From: an uncultured Ruminococcus sp. | GTDB lineage: Bacteria; Bacillota; Clostridia; Oscillospirales; Ruminococcaceae | Assembly: GCA_946188175.1 (NCBI GenBank) | Contig: CAMHUJ010000010.1 | Span: 1-12,966, forward strand | Direction: 5' to 3' | DNA length: 12,966 nt | Part shown: in pieces, positions 6,333-12,966 of the stretch | How the letters are laid out: every line of letters starts with the position of its first letter | Position numbering within the stretch: the stretch's first letter is position 1 | The notes under the pieces: generated by a model | Database searches by the model: none | What the model saw: the letters and a program-made list of their open reading frames with translations, nothing else | What the model was told of the DNA's origin: nothing | Made by a program: the position numbers and the translations under genes

Positions 6333-6429
6333 TGAAAATGCGAATCAGACTGATGGAAAGGAGGCTTCTGTTTACCGTTCACCGTTCGCGCCGCTTGGGG
6401 GAGAAAGATAAAAATGGGGAGTGAACACA
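6333..6429 (+). promoter_or_regulatory. Rest of the CE15 leader with ribosome-binding site
   Basis: GGGGAG (6416-6421) sits 8 nt before the ATG at 6430 and decides that start over the in-frame GTG at 6421. A second strong site, AAAGGAGG (6357-6364), has no usable start codon at normal spacing. No other promoter is obvious in this stretch, so CE15 expression appears to depend on read-through of 6261-6297. Confidence 0.6.
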
Positions 6430-8052
6430 ATGTTTGCAAAAAAAGCTGTCAAATCGGCAGCGATCATTTCAACAGCAGGATTATTATGCACAGCAGTATG
6501 TTCCGTATTTCCGGCATTTGCGGAGGAGCGTTCCGGTTTCGCCTCCGGCAGTGCAGCAGGCGGCAGTCAGATCACAGCCAATGCAGCCGATGCGCCGATA
6601 ACCGGTGACATCAATCAGGACGGCTGTATTTCGGCAGCGGACCTTTCGCTGATGAAGCAGGCGCTGCTGACCGAAAGCCGCGATCCGGCGGTTACGAAAT
6701 ACGGAGACGTCAATCAAAGCGGAAAAGTCAATGCGCTGGATGTCAGCATGCTGCGCGACTATCTGCTCGGCAGGATTACAAAATTTGAAAAAGGAGAACC
6801 GGACGGCGATCCGGTTTCCGGACCGCAGACCTTCGAGAAATCCTATGATTTCAAGCCGGTTTCTTCGCTGAAAGCCAATAAGGAGGTGCCGGACCCGTTC
6901 ATCTTTTGCGACGGCTCCAAAGTGGAGTGCAAGGATGACTGGTGGCGGCGTCAGGCGGAGATCAGCTGCATGTATGAGTATTATATGTACGGCAAATGGA
7001 TCGACGGCTCCGACGACGAAGTCAGCTACAGCATCAGCGGCAGCAGCATGACGGTCAATGTCAAGCGAAAGAGCACCGGCAAAACGGCTTCCTTCAAGGC
7101 GCTGATCAGCCTGCCGAAGAATGTGCGGCATGAGGGCGGCGCACCGGTCGTTCTGGGGATGCATAAGGGCATCTCGGAGAGCACCGCGACGGCAAACGGC
7201 TATGCAGTCATCACCTACGACAGCGACGGCATGTTCTCCGCACCGGGCACAGCCGCCGACAACAACAAGCATACCGGTGCATTCTATGACCTCTATCCCT
7301 ACGGCAGAAGCTGGGAGGAGCAGACCGGCGAGCTCATGGCATGGTCATGGGGCATCAGCAGAATTCTGGACGCACTCTATGCAGGCGCGGCAAAGGAACT
7401 GAACATCAATCCGGACAGCTCTATTGTAACCGGCGTTTCGCGTTACGGCAAGGCGGCAGCAGTCTGCGGCGCATTTGAGCGGCGCATCAAAATGTGTGCA
7501 CCGTCCTGCTCGGGTGCGGGCGGTCTGGCACTTTACCGTTACAAATCCGAAGGCAAAACCTACGACTTTTCAAGCAAAGGCGGCTCCGCAAAATATACCT
7601 ACGATCAGAATGAACCGCTCGGCAGCCTACAGGCTACAGGCGAACAGGGCTGGTTCAACGGCAGATTCATGGAATTCAGATCGGAGGATCAGTTCCCGGT
7701 TGATCAGCATATGCTCGCTTCGCTCTGCGTCGATCCGGAACGCTATCTGTTTATCATCTGCTCCTGTCAGAACGAAAACTGGGTGAATGCGCCGGCACAG
7801 TGGATGACCTATCTCGGCGCAAAGCATGTGTTTGATTATGTCGGACTGGGCGATCATCTTGCGATCAATGTGCATCTCTCCGGACACGCGGTCATTGCGG
7901 AGGATATGGAATATATGATCGCCTATTTTGACAGGCATGTATACGGCATCGAACCGAAAAAGGATCTCAGCAATCTGACGCACTCGCCGTTTGAGCTGTC
8001 GCAGAACAAGGATTCGTTTGCCGATACCTTCACCAAAAACTGGCTGTATTAA
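6430..8052 (+). CDS. Secreted dockerin-bearing CE15 glucuronoyl esterase
   Basis: This is a 540-residue exported protein. Residues 1-31 form a signal peptide (KK start, hydrophobic core, cleavage likely after AFA31). Residues 57-115 form a type I dockerin with two calcium loops: Asp60-Asn62-Asp64-Asp71 and Asp93-Asn95-Ser97-Asp104. The rest, from about 130, is an alpha/beta-hydrolase with the CE15 nucleophile motif GVSRYGK (Ser337; the family usually has GCSRxGK). SGAGG follows, and the C-terminal SGHAV motif gives the likely catalytic His486. Glu374 or the Glu in GEQGWF is a candidate acid. CE15 enzymes cleave the ester between 4-O-methyl-glucuronic acid on xylan and lignin alcohols. The dockerin should attach it to a cohesin scaffold. 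It is first of two genes, 13 bp before the CotH gene, under promoter 6067-6095 and the leader RNA. A dockerin at the N-terminus rather than the C-terminus is less common. Confidence 0.88.
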   Translation: MFAKKAVKSAAIISTAGLLCTAVCSVFPAFAEERSGFASGSAAGGSQITANAADAPITGDINQDGCISAADLSLMKQALLTESRDPAVTKYGDVNQSGKVNALDVSMLRDYLLGRITKFEKGEPDGDPVSGPQTFEKSYDFKPVSSLKANKEVPDPFIFCDGSKVECKDDWWRRQAEISCMYEYYMYGKWIDGSDDEVSYSISGSSMTVNVKRKSTGKTASFKALISLPKNVRHEGGAPVVLGMHKGISESTATANGYAVITYDSDGMFSAPGTAADNNKHTGAFYDLYPYGRSWEEQTGELMAWSWGISRILDALYAGAAKELNINPDSSIVTGVSRYGKAAAVCGAFERRIKMCAPSCSGAGGLALYRYKSEGKTYDFSSKGGSAKYTYDQNEPLGSLQATGEQGWFNGRFMEFRSEDQFPVDQHMLASLCVDPERYLFIICSCQNENWVNAPAQWMTYLGAKHVFDYVGLGDHLAINVHLSGHAVIAEDMEYMIAYFDRHVYGIEPKKDLSNLTHSPFELSQNKDSFADTFTKNWLY

Positions 8053-8065
8053 CGGAGGTGCGGAT

Positions 8066-10615
8066 ATGAAAAACATGTTACGGCATTTCAGACTGCCGGC
8101 CGGTATTCTGACTGCTGCCGCGGTCACCGTCTGCTGCATGACAGTACCTGCCGCGGCTGCGGCATCCGGCGACGTAAACGGTGACGGCAAGCTCACAAAA
8201 GCGGATGCCGTTCAGCTCCGGAACTGGCTGCTGACATCCTCATACACGCTTGCAGACTGGCGTGCCGGAGATATGAATCAGGACAACCGGCTCGATGCAA
8301 GAGATCTGACGTTGCTGAAGCGCCAGATTCCCGAGGAGGAAGAGGAACCGCAGTATATCCATCTCAAAGGCAGCAGCATCAGTTATGAAGGCGATCATAT
8401 TCAGGTCAGCGGCAAAACTGCGTTGATCAATGCATCTGGAACCTATTATATCGACGGCAGCCTGAAGGACGGTCAGATTCTCGTGCAGGTGCCGGATGAA
8501 ACAACGGACACCGGAACGGTCAAGCTGTTCCTGAACGGCGTCGATATGGTCAACGGCGATGCGCCCTGCATCATGGTCGAAAACGCCGAGAATACATCCG
8601 TGAATCTGGTTGCCGGAAAGGAAAACAGGCTCTCGGACGGCAAAGAGGCACCGGAATCGGAGCAGGAGCCTGCCTTCGCGGTGCTGCATGCAAAGGACGA
8701 TATGACAATCAAGGGCGAAGGCGAGCTGCAAATCACTGCCGGTATCCGGTACGGCATTCACTGCAACAATGATCTGAAAATCAACGGCGGCTCACTGCAT
8801 GTCACAACCGGCAATGCCGATGCCGTCCGCGGCAGGACCTCTGTCACGGTCAAGGTCGGTACGGTCTTCATCGACAGTGAAGGCGACGGCATCAAGGCGA
8901 CAAAGGGCAGTCTTGCGATGACCGGCGGAACGGTGCAGATCAAATCCGGCAAGGATGCGATGCAGGCGGAAACGACCATGGAGCTGACCGGCGGTATACT
9001 CTGTGCCTGCGGCGACCGCGGTCTGACAGCCGGTGAAGGCATCACGCCGGACGGATGCACACTGCTCGCAACCGCAACGGATTCTCCCTGCGAAAAACTC
9101 GGCACCGCTGCGCAGCCTGCAATGCAGGTGAGCTTCGTCAAGCAGTGGGCAAAGAATAATCCGGTTACACTGACTGCATCCGGAAAGCAGGCGGTCTTCG
9201 AGCAGAATACGCTGAAAAAATACCGCTATGCGCTGATCTCCTCCCCCGATCTGACATCCGGCACGGATTATCAGCTCTGGGCGGGCGGCATTCAGGTCGA
9301 ACACAGCGGCAAAAAAGCATTTTCAGCCGGTACGCCTGCAAGCTATGAAAACGTCAACAACACCGATCGTGCCGATCTTCTGTACAGCGGTCTGTTCGAT
9401 CAGTCGAAGGTACACAAAATCGAGGTCACAATGGATTCCGCAAAATGGAAGACATTTCTGGAACATTCGCAGGATGAGGAATATTACCCCTGCGATGTCG
9501 TGATTGACGGCGAAACCTTCCCGAATGTCGGCATCCGCACCAAGGGGCACAGCTCCAATCAGTTTATCTATCAGGCAAAGCGCGACAAATACAGCTTCCG
9601 CATCAAAATGGATAAGTACAACAAGTATCAGAATTATCACGGTCTGACAGAATTCTGTATGAACAATATGTATTCCGATCCGTCCTGCATGCGTGATATT
9701 CTCTGCTATAATGTGATGTATGAGCTGGATGCCTGTGCACCGGTCTGCGCCTATACCGACATGTATCTCAACGGAAGTCTGTTCAGCTTCTATTTCCTCT
9801 GCGAGCAGCCGGGCACCACGCTGGGCGAACGGTATGCAACAAGGGATGATTCCGTTTTGTATAAGGCGGCGGATTTCGGCAGCAGCTATGACTGCACCTT
9901 TGCAAAGGATATGGACCTGCGGAATTTTGAAGTGAAATTCGGCGAGGATGAAAACCTGACGCATATCACGGAGATCGTCAATGCGATCAACCGTGTCACG
10001 CCGCAGGATTACAAATTCATTGAGGAGATCCTCGATGTACCGAGCTGGCTCAAGGGCTTTGCCGTCAATGCGGTGCTCTGCAATTACGACAGCTATAACG
10101 GCATGATGCCGCATAATTTCTATGTCGAATATAACGAAGGCAAAATGTATTATATCGGCTGGGATTACAATCTCTCGCTCGGCAACTTTATGGACAACGG
10201 TGCATCCGTCAATTCCGATATCAATACCGGCATGTATCAGGCGGATGAAAAGCGGCGTCCGATGCTGACAAAGCTGCTTGCGGTTCCGGAATACAAGAAG
10301 CTCTATGACGGCTACGTCATGCAGATCGTGAATTACTACAGCGATCCGGAGAAAACGGTCAACGGCTTTGCATCGCTGATCCGCAGTCATGTCAAGGCGG
10401 ATCCGCGCTTCCTCTTTACGGCAGATCAGTTTGAATCAAACATTGCCAAAAGCCCGAACGGCTTGCAGGTTTCCAATCAGAACCCCGGCGGCATGATCGG
10501 TATGTGGGGCATGTGGGGACCCGGCGGCGGTCTGTTTTCCTACGGCGGCGAAAAAGTCTCCATTGTCGATTTCATGATCAAGCGGAATGATGTCATCCGC
10601 GCTGCAATCCACTGA
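8066..10615 (+). CDS. Secreted dockerin protein with beta-helix carbohydrate-binding region and CotH kinase domain
   Basis: This is an 849-residue exported protein. The signal peptide ends near AAA-ASG (about 31-33). A type I dockerin follows at 35-88 with calcium loops starting at Asp36 (DVNGDGKLTKAD) and Asp69 (DMNQDNRLDARD). Residues about 95-370 have the short repeated turns (INGGSLHVTTG, GDGIKATKGSLAMTGGTVQI) of the Cthe_2159-type beta-helix carbohydrate-binding family (DUF4353). Residues about 445-790 are a CotH domain: KGHSSNQF, KYSFRIKMDKY (Lys508 or Lys514 possible nucleotide-binding Lys), and IGWDYNLSLG with Asp700 as the likely metal-binding Asp. CotH proteins are atypical kinases first known from spore coats; the target here is unknown. 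A Gly/Met/Trp-rich patch lies near 805-825. The start is ATG at 8066 (GGAGGTG 5 nt upstream); earlier in-frame codons overlap CE15 and lack a signal peptide. Confidence 0.87.
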   Translation: MKNMLRHFRLPAGILTAAAVTVCCMTVPAAAAASGDVNGDGKLTKADAVQLRNWLLTSSYTLADWRAGDMNQDNRLDARDLTLLKRQIPEEEEEPQYIHLKGSSISYEGDHIQVSGKTALINASGTYYIDGSLKDGQILVQVPDETTDTGTVKLFLNGVDMVNGDAPCIMVENAENTSVNLVAGKENRLSDGKEAPESEQEPAFAVLHAKDDMTIKGEGELQITAGIRYGIHCNNDLKINGGSLHVTTGNADAVRGRTSVTVKVGTVFIDSEGDGIKATKGSLAMTGGTVQIKSGKDAMQAETTMELTGGILCACGDRGLTAGEGITPDGCTLLATATDSPCEKLGTAAQPAMQVSFVKQWAKNNPVTLTASGKQAVFEQNTLKKYRYALISSPDLTSGTDYQLWAGGIQVEHSGKKAFSAGTPASYENVNNTDRADLLYSGLFDQSKVHKIEVTMDSAKWKTFLEHSQDEEYYPCDVVIDGETFPNVGIRTKGHSSNQFIYQAKRDKYSFRIKMDKYNKYQNYHGLTEFCMNNMYSDPSCMRDILCYNVMYELDACAPVCAYTDMYLNGSLFSFYFLCEQPGTTLGERYATRDDSVLYKAADFGSSYDCTFAKDMDLRNFEVKFGEDENLTHITEIVNAINRVTPQDYKFIEEILDVPSWLKGFAVNAVLCNYDSYNGMMPHNFYVEYNEGKMYYIGWDYNLSLGNFMDNGASVNSDINTGMYQADEKRRPMLTKLLAVPEYKKLYDGYVMQIVNYYSDPEKTVNGFASLIRSHVKADPRFLFTADQFESNIAKSPNGLQVSNQNPGGMIGMWGMWGPGGGLFSYGGEKVSIVDFMIKRNDVIRAAIH

Positions 10616-10621
10616 TGTTTC

Positions 10622-10658
10622 CGGAAGGGCGCCGGCTTTGCAGGCAGGCGCCCTTCCG
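10622..10658 (+). other. GC-rich hairpin right after the CotH gene
   Basis: CGGAAGGGCGCC (10622-10633) and GGCGCCCTTCCG (10647-10658) form a perfect 12-bp stem with a 13-nt loop, starting 6 nt after the stop codon. No T-run follows. It may block 3' exonucleases or assist the terminator at 10674-10711. Confidence 0.75.
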
Positions 10659-10673
10659 CTGCAATGAAACCGG

Positions 10674-10711
10674 AAAAACCGCTGTCTGTTTTTTGCAGAC
10701 AGCGGTTTTTT
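10674..10711. terminator. Bidirectional intrinsic terminator
   Basis: The 15-bp perfect stem joins 10674-10688 (AAAAACCGCTGTCTG) and 10696-10710, with a 7-nt loop. The A and T ends of the arms act as the T-run in each direction. It separates the dockerin operon from the convergent gene that ends at 10719. Confidence 0.93.
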
Positions 10712-10718
10712 CTCCGGA

Positions 10719-12377
10719 TTATTCCGCTTCGCTGACAGGCTTTCCGTCCACAAAGCGGTATACATGTTTATAGTTTCTGTCGAGGCAGATATCCAGCGTG
10801 AATAAATCGAGATCGTAGATGCACGACCATTGCGTACCGCTCCATGCGCCGCCGTAGCTTGCCGCGCTGAGCACCTGCATCGCATCCGCTCTCGAACAGA
10901 CATTCTGATGTGCTTCCAGTTCACGCTTGATTGCATCATAACGCCTGCATTTCCAGTCAGGATTGTATTCCGCATGCTCCGGACTGAGCACTTCATTTGT
11001 TACGGCATTGTCCTCCGTAATCAGTGTCTCATTGCCCGACCACTCGACTATAACCGATCTGCCGGAGCGGTCCGTGAGGAACAGATGATAGGAATGACCC
11101 AGAAACGTGTGAATATCATACCTTGCGAGCAGATCAACTGCCTCATCAATGCTTGCACAGTTGTCGAGGATGCCGCGGATCGCAGCAACAACCAGCAGAT
11201 CGGATCTGCCGTTGTCCTGATGCAGCTCATTGTCCGTCAGCTCGAGAATACTGACGCCGACGCCCTTCTCGTTGATGCCGTCCATCGGGATGTACGGTGC
11301 AATCAGCATGAGCGCCTTTGCCGCAAGCGAATCCCCGCTGAAGGCGCAGCCTTTGCCGACGTCCAGAAAGCGCAGATCTGCCACAGAATAAGACGCATAA
11401 CCGTTTTTCGGCGCAGTATGGAGCACCAGCGTATCGGTCCGGTGATGATAATCAAAATTTCTGCCGAAGAGCCGGTCTCCGTTGTCGCAGGCTGCCGTAA
11501 AGGAAGAACAGCCGAAATTGCCCGCTTGCAGGTCAGGATGCACCCCGTAAAGCTGCGTGTCCCCGATCCAGCGAAAGAAGTCGTCAACCGTGCTGATATT
11601 TGCATTGATGAATTTGTCGCCGTCATAATCATACACACAGTCCATATAATACAGCCCGTCGGCGACCTGCCTGACGCTTGCCATAGTGCGCAGCTTATTG
11701 AAGATCAGCGCAAAAACGACAATCACCGCAAGCAGAATCACGCCCAAAAAGATCAGCGGAATCTTTTTGCCCAGCAGTGCAGTCAGAATCACGAGGACCG
11801 CCAGAACAGCCAGCGCAATGCCGATGACATCATACAGCAGCGTGCCCGGCATCTCGACTGCCTCCACATAATACGGCGAAACCGACGCAAGCGCTTTCTC
11901 CTTCATATCAGGTTCCAGCTCGCTTTCGTATTCCGAGCCCTTGAACATTTCGATCAGCTGATCGCAGTAATCCGAAACATAATTCCGCAGCTTTTCCGTT
12001 CTGTCCGCATCACATTTTTTCAGCGTGCCGCGGTACGGAATCCGCAGCATATCCTCGCTGTTCGGCGCGTCATAATCTGTTTTTATATCCGCCGGAACAT
12101 CAAAGCCGACAAATGTATATCTCTCCTCATCCTCCGAATCCAGATATACCGCAAACAGACAGCCGTAATCCGTATCCCCGACCGGTGCCGGCTGACATTC
12201 CATGACACCGGCATACATCTTTCCGACCTGATCCTCGGTCATATGGAAGAAATCCAGCGCCGGATCACCGCTGTTTGTTTGTTTCATATGCCCCAGCACG
12301 ATCACTGCCGCAGCTGCCAGCAGCATCAGAATGCCGGTGCAGAGCGCGATGCGTTTTCCGGTTTTCCCCTTTTCCAT
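10719..12377 (-). CDS. Membrane-anchored Ntn hydrolase, linear amide C-N hydrolase (choloylglycine hydrolase / penicillin acylase type)
   Basis: The 552 residues divide in two. The N-terminal half has membrane segment 1 (about 9-29), an external acidic domain (30-180) and a membrane hairpin (about 181-203 and 205-227, joined by a Lys-Lys turn). The C-terminal half, likely outside the cell, matches linear amide C-N hydrolases. It has Cys290 (NFGCSSF), Arg306 and Asp309 (GRNFDY) at +16 and +19, the same spacing as the Cys1, Arg17 and Asp20 of bile salt hydrolase and penicillin V acylase. Asn369 (GINEKGVG) lies about where the conserved Asn near 80 falls. Such enzymes hydrolyse amide bonds of acylated amines (bile conjugates, penicillin V, N-acyl signals); the substrate here cannot be told. 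The Cys must become N-terminal to act, so cleavage before Cys290 is expected. The start is ATG at 12377, with GGAG 7 nt upstream. Confidence 0.83.
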   Translation of the reverse strand: MEKGKTGKRIALCTGILMLLAAAAVIVLGHMKQTNSGDPALDFFHMTEDQVGKMYAGVMECQPAPVGDTDYGCLFAVYLDSEDEERYTFVGFDVPADIKTDYDAPNSEDMLRIPYRGTLKKCDADRTEKLRNYVSDYCDQLIEMFKGSEYESELEPDMKEKALASVSPYYVEAVEMPGTLLYDVIGIALAVLAVLVILTALLGKKIPLIFLGVILLAVIVVFALIFNKLRTMASVRQVADGLYYMDCVYDYDGDKFINANISTVDDFFRWIGDTQLYGVHPDLQAGNFGCSSFTAACDNGDRLFGRNFDYHHRTDTLVLHTAPKNGYASYSVADLRFLDVGKGCAFSGDSLAAKALMLIAPYIPMDGINEKGVGVSILELTDNELHQDNGRSDLLVVAAIRGILDNCASIDEAVDLLARYDIHTFLGHSYHLFLTDRSGRSVIVEWSGNETLITEDNAVTNEVLSPEHAEYNPDWKCRRYDAIKRELEAHQNVCSRADAMQVLSAASYGGAWSGTQWSCIYDLDLFTLDICLDRNYKHVYRFVDGKPVSEAE

Positions 12378-12412
12378 ATCATATCTCCTTTCATGCAGCC
12401 GTTATCATATTC

Positions 12413-12418
12413 AGTATA
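12413..12418 (-). promoter_or_regulatory. Proximal extended -10 promoter of the Ntn hydrolase gene
   Basis: On the minus strand TATACT follows TGt (extended -10). The base stretch 17 nt upstream (GGACTT) is a poor -35, so this may be weak or need an activator. The start would be near 12406. Confidence 0.45.
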
Positions 12419-12460
12419 ACATATCATCGTTTAAAAAGTCCTTAAAAGAATGATAATTAT

Positions 12461-12489
12461 AATATATCATATTATGCATGCAAATGCAA
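12461..12489 (-). promoter_or_regulatory. Distal promoter candidate of the Ntn hydrolase gene
   Basis: On the minus strand this reads TTGCAT (12484-12489), 17 nt, then TATATT (12461-12466), with TGa before the -10. It has the same -35 and spacing as the recJ and Wzz promoters. The start would be near 12454, giving a leader of about 77 nt. Confidence 0.55.
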
Positions 12490-12551
12490 GATGAACGGAC
12501 GTTCCGCTTAAATCACAATCAGCAGAAAAGGAAGCATTCCAGAAGATTCCT

Positions 12552-12581
12552 TTGATATTTTGCAATGCGAAAGTTTATAAT
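12552..12581 (+). promoter_or_regulatory. Putative promoter of the spore protein gene
   Basis: The sequence is TTGATA (12552-12557), 18 nt, then TATAAT (12576-12581). It looks like a sigma-A promoter, although spore protein genes of this class are normally read by forespore sigma-G. I found no clear sigma-G site (GnATR, about 18 nt, CATnnTA) in the leader. Confidence 0.5.
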
Positions 12582-12614
12582 ACTAGCACGGCAGCAATCA
12601 AGAAGCGCTCTGCA

Positions 12615-12646
12615 ACAGGGCAGACGTTTCAATCCGGCTGCCCTGT
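12615..12646 (+). other. Hairpin in the spore-protein leader
   Basis: ACAGGGCAG (12615-12623) and CTGCCCTGT (12638-12646) form a 9-bp stem with a 14-nt loop. A second small palindrome (TGCGCA repeats, 12646-12659) follows, ending just before the ribosome site AAGGAG (12664-12669). There is no T-run, so it is not a terminator; it may affect mRNA stability or translation. Confidence 0.6.
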
Positions 12647-12677
12647 GCGCAAATGCGCAAGAAAAGGAGAGTTTACC

Positions 12678-12926
12678 ATGAAGGGTGAAATGACACAGAA
12701 GGGCAAGGAAGCCCTCGAACGGTTCAAGATGGAGTCTGCAAGCGAGGTCGGCGTAACCCTCAATAAGGGCTACAACGGCGATCTGACGTCCCGTCAGGCA
12801 GGTTCGATCGGCGGTCAGATGGTCAACCTGATGGGTCCAGAACAACAATGGGAGTTCATCCGCAGCGATGTCAAATCGCAGATGCATACGCGGATCCTGA
12901 CCTATTCGGTACAGGTCGGGATCTAA
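12678..12926 (+). CDS. Alpha/beta-type small acid-soluble spore protein
   Basis: This 82-residue protein has the hallmark core of DNA-coating spore proteins: F16, then ESASEVGV (19-26), NKGYNGDLTSRQAGSIGGQMV (29-49). Proteins of this family saturate spore DNA, switch it to an A-like form and protect it from UV and heat. The protease GPR degrades them on germination; its cleavage here is expected between Glu23 and Val24. The usual second helix after GGxMV ends with a Gln/Leu-rich tail. Here it runs on as NLMGPEQQWEFIRSDVKSQMHTRIL and a hydrophobic end, which is atypical. The start is ATG at 12678 with AAGGAG 8 nt upstream; the frame stays open further upstream but has no ribosome site there. 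It implies that the organism forms spores or descends from one that did. Confidence 0.88.
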   Translation: MKGEMTQKGKEALERFKMESASEVGVTLNKGYNGDLTSRQAGSIGGQMVNLMGPEQQWEFIRSDVKSQMHTRILTYSVQVGI

Positions 12927-12966
12927 GCAGTAGAATCATATCGCAATGTACACGCAAATCACAGCT
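12927..12966. other. Window end after the spore protein gene
   Basis: Forty bases follow the stop codon. No terminator stem or further start is visible before the sequence ends. Confidence 0.6.

Larger units (their letters stand above)
12378..12677. other. AT-rich divergent intergenic region
   Basis: This 300-bp stretch has no gene. It holds one or two minus-strand promoters for the Ntn hydrolase, an AT-rich core (about 12418-12475) with the inverted pair TGATA/TATCA, the palindrome TGCATGCA (12475-12482), a plus-strand promoter (12552-12581) and a hairpin (12615-12646) in the spore-protein leader. Confidence 0.6.

Noticed and set aside
6357..6370. Strong AAAGGAGG ribosome site in the leader
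   Set aside because: No ATG, GTG or TTG lies at a suitable distance; the nearest candidate is CTG only 3 nt away.
6153..6424. Small open frames in the leader (60-64 codons), including one ending in TGA over the CE15 ribosome site
   Set aside because: None has a ribosome site at a usable distance, and their compositions are arbitrary. They cross the terminator helix. A short coupling peptide from ATG 6338 cannot be excluded but is unsupported.
7991..8065. Upstream start for the CotH gene
   Set aside because: It would overlap CE15, has no ribosome site and would put a basic Arg/Pro stretch before the signal peptide. ATG 8066 has GGAGGTG at good spacing.
9323..10390. Minus-strand open frame (355 codons) inside the CotH gene
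   Set aside because: It is a shadow frame: no start signals, no domain, and fully inside a gene with clear CotH motifs.
10830..12419. Long plus-strand open frame (529 codons) opposite the Ntn hydrolase gene
   Set aside because: It is Arg/His/Gln/Ile-rich with no motif or ribosome site. The minus strand encodes a recognisable catalytic domain.
1..12966. tRNA, rRNA, defence system or prophage genes
   Set aside because: No cloverleaf, rRNA core, nuclease/methylase cluster, integrase or phage structural gene was seen on either strand.

Overview
The window looks like chromosomal DNA from a fibre-degrading, spore-capable Firmicute of the Ruminococcus / Oscillospirales type. The grounds are two secreted proteins with N-terminal type I dockerins, an alpha/beta-type small acid-soluble spore protein, low-GC-Gram-positive promoters and ribosome sites, and intrinsic terminators between convergent genes. 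The species is inference; no rRNA or other marker gene is present.

Layout. Positions 1-255 are non-coding and rich in small palindromes. They begin with a 55-bp sequence repeated exactly at 241-295, and the second copy encodes the last codons of recJ (256-2328, minus). Next comes a Wzz-type polysaccharide co-polymerase (2488-4008, minus) with its own promoter and terminator. Divergent from it is an unrecognised helical protein (4351-5226, plus). This gene converges on a guanylate-kinase-like gene (5334-5918, minus) across a bidirectional terminator. A second divergent promoter region follows. Its plus-strand promoter (6067-6095) has perfect consensus hexamers and drives a leader or small RNA of about 195 nt that ends in a strong intrinsic terminator (6261-6297), well before the next gene. 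Then come two tightly linked secreted dockerin proteins: a CE15 glucuronoyl esterase (6430-8052) and a CotH-kinase protein with a beta-helix carbohydrate-binding region (8066-10615). A bidirectional terminator separates them from a membrane-anchored Ntn hydrolase of the choloylglycine hydrolase / penicillin acylase type (10719-12377, minus). A divergent AT-rich region leads to the spore protein (12678-12926, plus).

How the genes relate. The only clear functional unit is the CE15-CotH pair: both are exported, both carry N-terminal dockerins, and 13 bp separate them. They probably join a cellulosome and act on the hemicellulose-lignin or pectin side of plant cell wall. The RNA with a terminator between their promoter and the first start codon suggests control by transcription attenuation, or a separate small RNA gene. 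The remaining genes look like independent single-gene units. Seven of the eight proposed promoters have an extended -10 (TGn), and six of those have 17-nt spacers (one lacks a clear -35). Three minus-strand promoters use TTGCAT at -35.

The best candidate for something undescribed is the structured RNA at about 6102-6332. The palindromic repeat fused to the end of recJ comes second, and the dockerin-CotH and membrane-tethered Ntn hydrolase architectures third.
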